19,213 bases of DNA from assembly GCA_046758845.1 (NCBI GenBank), contig JBHIBA010000057.1, positions 1 through 19,213 of the forward strand, given 5' to 3'. Source of the stretch: JBHIBA01 sp046758845. GTDB taxonomy: Bacteria; UBA8248; JACPRG01; G963555815. Both the position numbers and the translations under genes were made by a program. The notes beneath the pieces are model-generated. The model saw only the letters and a program-made list of their open reading frames with translations. It searched no databases and was not told where the DNA came from. The number at the start of each line of letters is the position of its first letter. The first letter of the stretch is position 1. This document shows, piece by piece, positions 1 to 6,320 of this stretch.

Positions 1-2
1 AG

Positions 3-377
3 AAGCTACCTCCTGGGGCCAATAATTATCTCCTGACGGTCAATGGTTTCCTTGTTACCCTGTACGGCCTCGCTGGGTCCATCCCAGATATCGTCCAGCT
101 AGGCGCATGGCTTTACGTCGTACCCGTGGCTGGAATTGCAATCTGCTTTTCATGGTCGGCGGTCATCCGATCCTATCGAGACATCAACACCGCCAAATTC
201 AAGGTCATCCACGAAATTGAAAACTACCTGCCAGGTATGCCGTATGCTTACGAGTGGAAGCTCGCCGAAGAAGGGCGTGGCAAGGTTTACAAACCAATCT
301 CACAGATCGAGCGAATCATTCCCTTCGTATTTATTGCACTTTATGTGGTGCTCGCAGGTTTGCCTCTCGCTAAGTGA
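3..377 (+). CDS. RipA-like small integral membrane protein, C-terminal part (5' end outside window)
   Basis: The frame is open from base 3 to the TGA at 375-377 with no convincing internal start; an in-frame GTG at 126 falls inside a membrane segment, so the gene begins upstream of the window. The visible protein (about 124 residues) has hydrophobic stretches around NGFLVTLYGLAG and LYVVPVAGIAICFSW, then a hydrophilic part with RSYRDINTAKFKVIHEIE, YAYEWKLAEEG and KVYKPISQIER, and a last hydrophobic stretch FVFIALYVVLAGLPLAK. The RSYRDxNxxKFKVIHEIE and KxYKP motifs match small membrane proteins annotated as the RipA family of octameric membrane proteins; I recognise the family from these motifs, without a search. 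The biochemical role is poorly known. Base use is less GC-rich than in the genes downstream, and no neighbour in the window suggests a shared function. Confidence 0.75.
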   Translation, partial: KLPPGANNYLLTVNGFLVTLYGLAGSIPDIVQLGAWLYVVPVAGIAICFSWSAVIRSYRDINTAKFKVIHEIENYLPGMPYAYEWKLAEEGRGKVYKPISQIERIIPFVFIALYVVLAGLPLAK

Positions 378-416
378 CTTCTCAGTTTTTTCTTCCAGCC
401 CTAGCGCGAGGTGCGC

Positions 417-435
417 CTGGCGGCTTGCCCGCCAG
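417..435 (+). terminator. Hairpin, possible terminator of the RipA-like gene
   Basis: CTGGCGG (417-423) and CCGCCAG (429-435) form a perfect 7-bp GC-rich stem with a 5-base loop, about 40 bases after the stop codon at 377. The following bases are TTTGCCCTAAAAG, a poor U-tract, so an intrinsic terminator is plausible but not certain. Confidence 0.4.
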
Positions 436-489
436 TTTGCCCTAAAAGATTTCATGGGCGGGTACACTTCGCTCCACTCAGCGCAAGCG

Positions 490-554
490 CCGACCCGCCC
501 CTACACCCGAACGGCCGGGTGATGCAGGTGTAGAAGGGGCCGGGCGAGAGTCGG
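490..554. other. Imperfect long hairpin in the gene-free stretch 378-731
   Basis: CTACACC (501-507) pairs perfectly with GGTGTAG (527-533), and outer blocks (CCGACCCGCCC from 490, GGGGCCGGGCGAGAGTCGG ending at 554) extend the pairing with bulges. Apart from this element, the hairpin at 417-435 and the promoter at 660-688, I see nothing coding in 378-731. It could be a terminator, a decayed palindromic repeat or a structured leader. Direction cannot be assigned. Confidence 0.35.
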
Positions 555-659
555 TGACTCCCGTACCGGCCGGTTATCCTTCCCCGAAAACTCGGTCTAG
601 AAGGGAGGGCCAAAGTTCCAACCCTCTCGAAACTGGGGATCAGCCAGTTGGTGAATCCC

Positions 660-688
660 TTGACAAATTTCTCTACAGGTGGAATTAT
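660..688 (+). promoter_or_regulatory. Sigma70-like promoter of the XRE-cupin operon
   Basis: A perfect -35 box TTGACA (660-665) is followed after 17 bases by AATTAT (683-688), a weak -10. The local DNA is AT-rich compared with its surroundings. It lies about 45 bases upstream of the GTG start at 732. A short imperfect inverted repeat (CGACA at 693-697, TGTTG at 704-708) just downstream could be an operator for the XRE protein; that part is speculative. Confidence 0.45.
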
Positions 689-731
689 TTTGCGACACTG
701 AAATGTTGTTTGCTCTCGTTCGAGGCGCCCT

Positions 732-1277
732 GTGGAGACCGTCGGCAAGAAGATTCGGGAGTTTCGGACAGAGAAGGGCCTGACCCTCAAGGAAGTTTCC
801 AACAGGACGGGGCTCGCCATCAGCTTCATCAGCCAGGTCGAGCGAGGCAACGGAAACCCCACCCTCTCTTCCCTTCGGGCGATCGCCGAGGCCCTGGGGG
901 TGACCGTGGGCTATTTCTTCCACTCGCCGGAGGAGGCGCCGCCCCCCCAAATCGTTCATGAGAAGGAGCGAAAAGTCCTGATTCCCCGCCCAGGGGTCGT
1001 CTACCAGCTCCTCACCTCCGGGTTGAGCGGCCGGGCCCAGTTCATGCGCGTCATCTTCGAGCCGGGGAGCACGACGGGCGAGGCCCCCATACAGCACGAC
1101 GGGGAGGAATATGTCCTGGTCCTGAAAGGGCAGATGCGCCTGCAACTCGGTCGGAACCGGTACGTTCTCAACAAGGGCGACAGCTTCAGCTATCCCAGTA
1201 CGATCCCCCACCTGGTGACGAACGCCGGCCGGGGGAGGCTCGAGTGCATCTGGGTCGTCGCCCCCCCCTCCTTTTAG
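732..1277 (+). CDS. XRE-family transcriptional regulator with C-terminal cupin domain
   Basis: A 181-residue protein with an N-terminal XRE helix-turn-helix at about residues 4-60 (KIREFRTEKGLTLKEVS, then LAISFISQVERGNGNPTLSSL as recognition region) and a C-terminal cupin_2 barrel at about 105-178. Cupin motif 1 is the short form HDGEEYVLVLKG (His122, Glu126) and motif 2 is PSTIPHLVTN (His160). This is the layout of small-molecule-responsive regulators such as PuuR and SutR, in which the cupin senses a metabolite. The GTG start at 732 has a modest GAGG (722-725) six bases upstream. The gene ends 8 bases before the synthetase gene, so the regulator is probably co-transcribed with the pathway it controls and regulates its own promoter. 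The ligand is unknown; a pathway CoA ester or its free acid is a reasonable guess. Confidence 0.93.
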   Translation: METVGKKIREFRTEKGLTLKEVSNRTGLAISFISQVERGNGNPTLSSLRAIAEALGVTVGYFFHSPEEAPPPQIVHEKERKVLIPRPGVVYQLLTSGLSGRAQFMRVIFEPGSTTGEAPIQHDGEEYVLVLKGQMRLQLGRNRYVLNKGDSFSYPSTIPHLVTNAGRGRLECIWVVAPPSF

Positions 1278-1285
1278 GGAAGAGG

Positions 1286-3469
1286 ATGGAGATCGCGTCG
1301 CGCATCGTCCGGAATTCGGTTGCCGGCCATGCCCCTTCTTCCGGAGTTCGGGCTCTTCTCTGGCCGCGGTCGGTGGCCCTGGTGGGGGCGTCGGCGGACC
1401 CCTCGAAGGTCTCCGGAAAACCTCTCCATAATCTGCGCCTGCACGGCTTCTCGGGGGAAGTCTACGCGGTGAATCCAAAATACACGGACCTCGACGGGAT
1501 CGCCTGTTTTCCCAGCGTGGACGATCTTCCTATGGGCGTGGACTGCGCCCTGGTTCTCCTCCCAGCGGAGAAGGTCCTGCCAGCCCTCCGGGGACTTTCC
1601 CTTCGGGCGGTGAAGTCGGCCGTCGTGGTGAGCGGCGGCTTCGCCGAGGGTGGAGGGCGCGGCCGCGGCCTCCAGGAAGAGATGGTCAGGCTCGCCCGCG
1701 AGAGCGGCATGCGAGTCCTGGGGCCGAACACCCTGGGGGCCGTCAATTTCCACGGACGCGCGGTTCTTTCCTTCTCGACCTCCTTCGAGGAAGGAGGGCT
1801 TCGGGCGGGGCCCGTGGGGTTCGTCTCTCAGAGCGGGGCTTTGATGGGCGCCCTGGCGAATCGGGCGGCCGATCGAGAACTGGGACTTTCCTACGCGATA
1901 AGCACAGGGAATGAGTCGGACCTCGAGGTATCGGATTTTCTCGATTACTTTGCACAGGACGAGGCCACGCGTGTCGCGGTGGCCATCGTCGAAGGGGTCC
2001 AGGACGGGCCGCGCTTCCTTGACGCCCTGACAAGCCTCCGCCAAGCGGAAAAGCCCGCGATTCTTCTCAAGATCGGGAGGTCCGAGGAGGGAGGGAGATG
2101 CGCACTCGCGCATACCGGCGCCCTGGCGGGGTCCGCGCGCGTCTTCGACGCCGCCTGCCGAAAAGCCGGAGCGGTCCAGGTTGGGGAGCTGGAGGAGCTC
2201 TTGGAAACCGCCGAGCTTTTTGCCAAGGGTCGCTATCCGCGGAAACGGACGTTGGGCGTCGTCACGACCTCGGGCGGAGCCGCAGCCCTCTTGGCGGACG
2301 CCGCCGGCCGACAGGGGTTCACCCTGCCTCCCCCGTCCCCGCAAACCGCCCGCGCACTGGCGCCCCTCCTTCCCCCATTCGCTCGCCAAAGCCTGAATCC
2401 CATCGATCTCACGGCCCAGCACCTCGCCCAGCCCGAGGTCTTTCGTCAGTGTGTGAAATCCTTCCTGGCGGACGAAGCATTCGGGGCCTTGGTGGTTCTC
2501 ATGGTGCCGGGGACGGGCACGCCGGGCAGGGAGCGGGCCGAGATGCTGGCCGAACTCGACGGGGGGGCCTCAAAGCCCCTCGTGGCCTGCTGGATCGGGG
2601 GCGAGCTTTCCGAGCCGGGGCGGGGGGCCTGCCGGCGGGCCGGGGTTCCTGTGACGGGATCTCCGCGGTGCGTCGCGGCGGCCCTCTCGTGTCTGGCCGA
2701 GTACGCGGAGGGAAGACGGGAGACCCTTTCTGTTGCCGAGGCCCCGCCCGAGGGTCTCGGCCAAGCCTTGAGCGCGTTACCCAAAACATCCGCTCCGACG
2801 CTGACGGAATACGAGAGCGAGCGCTGGCTTGCCTCTTGCGGGATTCCAGTCCTTCGGGGGGAGATGGTAGGCAACGCGGAGGAGGCCCTGGCCCTGGCCG
2901 AGCGGCTGGGATTCCCGGTGGCCCTGAAAGCCATGTGCCCGGACATTTCCCACAAGCACAAGATGGGTCTGGTGCGTCTGAGCATCCAGGGCGCGGCCGG
3001 TCTCCGGGAAGCATTTCTGGAGCTTCGTCGGGCGGTTGAAAAAGTTTCGACGGCTCGTTTGGCGGGAATTCTGATCGAACCGATGGCCCCTTCGGGTGTG
3101 GACCTTCTAATCGGTGCGCACCAGGACCCTACCTTCGGCCCGGTGGTTGTCTTCGGATTCGGGGGCATACACGCGGAAATTCTCGATGTGGTTTCGCTGC
3201 GGCTGGCCCCTGTCTCCCACGTGGAGGCCGACGAGATGCTCAGGGAAGTTCGGGGGTTTCCGGCCCTTGTCGAAGAGGAGATGAAGGGACCGGTGAACCT
3301 GGCGCCCATCCGAGACGTCTTAGTCCGCCTCAGCCACCTGGCAGCGCAGGGGTCGGAAAGAATCGAGAGCCTCGATTTGAACCCGATCCGGATTCTCTCG
3401 CGTGAAGGCGAATGCCGGGTCCTGGACGCTTCCATCGTATTGAGGGATCCGGATGCTGAAGAAAAATGA
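1286..3469 (+). CDS. ADP-forming acyl-CoA synthetase (acetate--CoA ligase type), fused alpha-beta
   Basis: A 727-residue cytoplasmic enzyme predicted to convert a carboxylic acid, CoA and ATP into the acyl-CoA, ADP and phosphate. The order is CoA-binding Rossmann domain (about 20-125, with SVALVGASADPSKVSGKP), succinyl-CoA-ligase-like domains (about 150-450) and a C-terminal ATP-grasp domain (about 495-715, starting TEYESERWLASCGIPV). The phosphate-carrying histidine is His276 in ALAHTGALAGS; the ATP-grasp part has VALKAMCPDISHKHKMG and FGFGGIHAEILD. The ATG at 1286 is preferred to an in-frame ATG at 1244, because 1244 lies inside the regulator gene and 1286 has AGGGA five bases upstream. The stop overlaps the next start by four bases (ATGA), implying translational coupling. 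The natural acid is unknown; the partners argue for a pathway-specific acid rather than acetate. Confidence 0.94.
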   Translation: MEIASRIVRNSVAGHAPSSGVRALLWPRSVALVGASADPSKVSGKPLHNLRLHGFSGEVYAVNPKYTDLDGIACFPSVDDLPMGVDCALVLLPAEKVLPALRGLSLRAVKSAVVVSGGFAEGGGRGRGLQEEMVRLARESGMRVLGPNTLGAVNFHGRAVLSFSTSFEEGGLRAGPVGFVSQSGALMGALANRAADRELGLSYAISTGNESDLEVSDFLDYFAQDEATRVAVAIVEGVQDGPRFLDALTSLRQAEKPAILLKIGRSEEGGRCALAHTGALAGSARVFDAACRKAGAVQVGELEELLETAELFAKGRYPRKRTLGVVTTSGGAAALLADAAGRQGFTLPPPSPQTARALAPLLPPFARQSLNPIDLTAQHLAQPEVFRQCVKSFLADEAFGALVVLMVPGTGTPGRERAEMLAELDGGASKPLVACWIGGELSEPGRGACRRAGVPVTGSPRCVAAALSCLAEYAEGRRETLSVAEAPPEGLGQALSALPKTSAPTLTEYESERWLASCGIPVLRGEMVGNAEEALALAERLGFPVALKAMCPDISHKHKMGLVRLSIQGAAGLREAFLELRRAVEKVSTARLAGILIEPMAPSGVDLLIGAHQDPTFGPVVVFGFGGIHAEILDVVSLRLAPVSHVEADEMLREVRGFPALVEEEMKGPVNLAPIRDVLVRLSHLAAQGSERIESLDLNPIRILSREGECRVLDASIVLRDPDAEEK

Positions 3470-4614
3470 CGGTCGTTGAGTTGGAAGAAGAGCTTAAACT
3501 CCTTCGGGAGAGCGTCCGCGCTTTCGTCGCCCGGGAGCTTCAGCCCATCGAGCAGATGGTGGACGAGCGGGACGAGATCTCCCCGGAGACCTACGAGCGC
3601 CTTCGCGCCAAGGCCGCCGCGATGGGCCTCCTGGGGCTGGCCTACCCGAGCGAATATGGGGGGAGCGCCCTTGGGGTGCTCGCCCAGTGCGTTGTGCGGG
3701 AGGAGTTCGGCAAGACGAGCGACGCCCTTCGAATCGTCTGCACGCAAGGGCCCAACAAGATGATCCTCGCCGGGACTGAGGAGCAAAAGGAGCGTTACCT
3801 CGCTCCGGCCATCCGGGGCGAGCGCCTGATGGCCTTCGCCGTGACCGAGCCCGACGCGGGCTCCGACGTCGCCTCCATAAGGACGCGCGCCCAACCGAAG
3901 GGCGACGGCTTTGTCCTCAACGGCCGCAAGCACTTCGTCACCAACGGCCCCATCGCCGACGTCGTGGTCGTGTTCGCCGTGACGGACCCCGAGCGGCGCG
4001 CCCGGGGCGGCATTACGGCCTTCCTCGTGGACCGGGGGACGCCGGGGTTCTCCGTGGGACGGATCCACAAGAAGATGGGCTGGAGAGGCTCTCCCACCAG
4101 CGAGCTCATCTTCGAGAATTGCCGGGTTCCCCGCCCCCAGGTCCTCGGCGAACTGGGCGGGGGCTTCTCCCTCCTGATGAAGTTCCTGGACGAGCAGCGG
4201 TTGGCGGTGGGAGCGGGATGCGTCGGGACGGCGGAGCGGCTCCTTCGGATGGCCCGCGAGTACGCCCGAGAGCGGGTGACGTTCGGAAGGCCCTTGGCGG
4301 ACCGTCAGGCCATCCAGTTCATGCTGGCCGACTCCGCCGTGGAGATCCACGCCGGGCGCTTGATGGTCTATGAAGGGGCCCGCAGAGCGGACGAGGGGGA
4401 GCGGGTGACCCGGGAGGCTGCGATGGCCAAGGTCTTCTGCTCGGAGATGGCCGGGCGGGTGGCCGACCGCACGCTGCAGATCTTCGGCGGGATGGGCTAC
4501 ATGAAGGAGTTGCCCATCGAGCGGATGAACCGGGATTTGCGCAATCACCGGATCGCCGAGGGGACCTCGGAGATCTTGCGGATCGTCATTGCCCGCGACC
4601 TCCTGGGGCCCTAA
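3466..4614 (+). CDS. Acyl-CoA dehydrogenase
   Basis: A 382-residue FAD enzyme of usual length, predicted to introduce an alpha,beta double bond into an acyl-CoA and pass electrons to an electron-transfer flavoprotein, which is not encoded here. It has the first family signature AVTEPDAGSDVAS, the FAD-site segment FVTNG, the TFGRPLADRQAIQ helix and the second signature QIFGGMGYMKELPIERMNRD. The catalytic base is Glu365 in AEGTSEILR, at the medium-chain dehydrogenase position, so the active site looks intact, unlike the second dehydrogenase at 17098-18258. The ATG overlaps the synthetase stop by four bases, so it very likely acts on the CoA ester made by that ligase. The chain length or branching of the substrate cannot be told. 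Confidence 0.95.
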   Translation: MTVVELEEELKLLRESVRAFVARELQPIEQMVDERDEISPETYERLRAKAAAMGLLGLAYPSEYGGSALGVLAQCVVREEFGKTSDALRIVCTQGPNKMILAGTEEQKERYLAPAIRGERLMAFAVTEPDAGSDVASIRTRAQPKGDGFVLNGRKHFVTNGPIADVVVVFAVTDPERRARGGITAFLVDRGTPGFSVGRIHKKMGWRGSPTSELIFENCRVPRPQVLGELGGGFSLLMKFLDEQRLAVGAGCVGTAERLLRMAREYARERVTFGRPLADRQAIQFMLADSAVEIHAGRLMVYEGARRADEGERVTREAAMAKVFCSEMAGRVADRTLQIFGGMGYMKELPIERMNRDLRNHRIAEGTSEILRIVIARDLLGP

Positions 4615-4626
4615 GGAGACCCAGCC

Positions 4627-5781
4627 ATGGAAAACGGCATCCGAGACGCCTGCGCTATCGTTGGAATCGGAGAGACGGCCATCGGCAAGCTGCCGGATCG
4701 GACGAGTCTATCCCTGAACGTGGAAGCGGCGGCGGCGGCCATCCGGGACGCGGGCCTCTCCAAGGAGGAGGTGGACGGAGTCCTTTCTATGCCCCCTTAT
4801 GACGACCCGCCCTTCATGTTCTGCATGCAAGTCGCCGAAGGGCTGGGGCTTCGTCCCCGGTTTGCCGCAGACCTCAACCTGGGGGGCGCGACGCCGGTGG
4901 CCATCGTGATGCATGCAGCCCTCGCGGTGGCCGGGGGCGCCGCCGAAGCGGTGCTCTGCACGTGCGGGGAGGCCCGGCTTTCCGGCAGGGGTCGCCCCAA
5001 GCACGGCCGCCGCTCCTGGGGATACGAGAACTACGAGAACCCCTTCGGCCGCATCGGTCCCGTCTCGAATTACGCCATGGCGGCGAGGCGCCACATGCAC
5101 GAGTACGGGACGACGAGCCGGCAGTTCGGGGCCGTTGCGGTGGCCATGAGGAGCCACGCCCGCCTGAATGCGGGAGCGCAGATGCGGGAGCCCATAACGA
5201 TTGAAGATCACCAGAGCTCCCGGTTCATTGCGGAGCCCTTCCGCCTCCTGGACTGCTGTCTCAACTCCGACGGGGCCGCCGCGGTGGTGGTCGCAAGCGC
5301 CCGGCGCGCCCGTGACCTGCCCCGTCCTCCGGTCCTGATTGTGGGCGGAACCCAGTGTCACACCCACAAGAACTTCTTCGAGGCGCCGAGCCCCGCGTAT
5401 CTCGGAGAGCGGGAGGCGGCCCGCACCCTCTATCAAAAGTACGGTCTTTCGCCCGGAGACTTCGATTTCGCCGAGCTCTACGACTGCTTCACGTTCACCG
5501 TTCTGGCCCAGTTGGAGTCCTACGGCTTTTGCGCCGAAGGGGAGGGGGGACCCTTCGCGGAGGCGGGCCAAATCGCCCTCGGCGCGAAGATCCCCGTCAA
5601 CACCCACGGGGGTCTCCTCTCTCACGGCTACATCGACGGGATGACCCACATCACCGAGGCCGTCAAGCAGCTTCGCAGGGATTGCGGAGAACGCCAGGTG
5701 AAAGGGGCGGAGTTGGGGCTCGTCACGGGAAACGGCGGAGACCTGGCCACGCATGCAAACCTCGTCTTCAGGAGGGATTGA
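4627..5781 (+). CDS. SCP2-type thiolase-fold protein without the nucleophilic cysteine (possible Ltp2-like aldolase)
   Basis: A 384-residue thiolase-superfamily protein (AIVGIGETAIGKLPDRTS start, LAAD-like LNLGGAT region, AELYDCFTFTVLAQLESYGFC, NTHGGLLSHGYIDG). At the place of the thiolase nucleophile Cys the sequence is N84-L-G-G87-A-T, so Gly87 replaces Cys; His333 in LLSHGY is kept. Members of this group, including the steroid side-chain aldolase Ltp2, do not perform thiolysis, and Ltp2 needs a DUF35 partner. Such a partner is encoded directly downstream (next ATG one base after this stop). I infer a retro-aldol or related acyl-CoA reaction on a 3-hydroxyacyl-CoA; annotation as acetyl-CoA acetyltransferase would be misleading. 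The start has AAGGAG (4613-4618) eight bases upstream, overlapping the previous stop. Confidence 0.92.
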   Translation: MENGIRDACAIVGIGETAIGKLPDRTSLSLNVEAAAAAIRDAGLSKEEVDGVLSMPPYDDPPFMFCMQVAEGLGLRPRFAADLNLGGATPVAIVMHAALAVAGGAAEAVLCTCGEARLSGRGRPKHGRRSWGYENYENPFGRIGPVSNYAMAARRHMHEYGTTSRQFGAVAVAMRSHARLNAGAQMREPITIEDHQSSRFIAEPFRLLDCCLNSDGAAAVVVASARRARDLPRPPVLIVGGTQCHTHKNFFEAPSPAYLGEREAARTLYQKYGLSPGDFDFAELYDCFTFTVLAQLESYGFCAEGEGGPFAEAGQIALGAKIPVNTHGGLLSHGYIDGMTHITEAVKQLRRDCGERQVKGAELGLVTGNGGDLATHANLVFRRD

Positions 5782-6234
5782 ATGGCCGGGAAGGCGAAAG
5801 CAGGCTCCGGGGGTAAAGTGGCCGAGGCGCAATTCCGCAGGCACCTGCCGATCATCGACGGCGATTCCCAGGGGTTTTGGGAGGGATGCCGGGAGGGCGA
5901 GCTGAGGCTTCAGCGCTGCCGGGCCTGCGGGCGTTTTCGTTACGCGCCCAAGCGCATCTGCCCGAACTGCCTGTCGGACGACTTTGAATGGCGCGCGGTG
6001 AGCGGCCGGGGAAAGGTTTATACCTTCAGCGTGGAGCACCATGCCTATCACCCCGCCTGGAAAGAGGATATCCCCTACGCCGTCGCCGTCGTCGAGCTTG
6101 AGGAAGGCCCCCGAATGACCAGCCGGATCATCGGCTGCGATGCCGGCGAAGTGCGCATCGGGCTTCCCGTGAGAGTCGCTTTCGAAAAGGTCACAGAGGA
6201 GATCACCTTGCCCCTTTTCACGCCGGGGGAGTAA
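5782..6234 (+). CDS. DUF35 OB-fold protein with zinc ribbon, partner of the thiolase-like protein
   Basis: A 150-residue protein with an N-terminal rubredoxin-like zinc ribbon (Cys46, Cys49, Cys60, Cys63, in QRCRACGRFRY and RICPNCLSDD) and a C-terminal OB fold from about residue 68 (VSGRGKVYTFSVEHHAYHP, then IPYAVAVVELEEGPRM). The family binds acyl-CoA and forms complexes with thiolase-fold enzymes, as in archaeal HMG-CoA synthase complexes and in Ltp2-ChsH2(DUF35). The ATG begins one base after the upstream stop and AGGAGG (5770-5775) lies inside the upstream gene, so equal production of the two subunits is likely. The first 20 residues are rich in Lys, Gly and Ala and are probably disordered. 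Confidence 0.93.
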   Translation: MAGKAKAGSGGKVAEAQFRRHLPIIDGDSQGFWEGCREGELRLQRCRACGRFRYAPKRICPNCLSDDFEWRAVSGRGKVYTFSVEHHAYHPAWKEDIPYAVAVVELEEGPRMTSRIIGCDAGEVRIGLPVRVAFEKVTEEITLPLFTPGE

Positions 6235-6320
6235 GGATCGGGGGCCAGGGGCGCCCGCGGATACTCTCGGTTCCCGTGTTCCCTCGGTTTGGAAGGGAGA
6301 TGTCGATCAGGAGGTAAAGG

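Noticed and set aside
948..1270. Poly-C runs (around 942-948 and 1259-1270) as possible frameshift sites
   Set aside because: The regulator frame continues through the first run with an intact cupin domain and ends normally after the second; there is no sign of a frameshift.
1244..1285. Upstream in-frame ATG for the acyl-CoA synthetase
   Set aside because: It would overlap the regulator gene by 34 bases and add residues (MHLGRRPP) not typical of the family; ATG 1286 has a better ribosome site.
2446..4548. Long minus-strand open frame opposite the synthetase and first dehydrogenase
   Set aside because: It is antisense to two genes with clear family motifs, has low-complexity Arg/Pro/Gly-rich content and no recognisable domain; such frames are common in GC-rich DNA. 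The same applies to minus-strand frames at 8526-10520, 6990-8501 and 4708-6051.
4627..5781. Annotation as an ordinary acetyl-CoA acetyltransferase
   Set aside because: The nucleophilic cysteine is absent and the gene is paired with a DUF35 gene, so thiolase activity is not supported.
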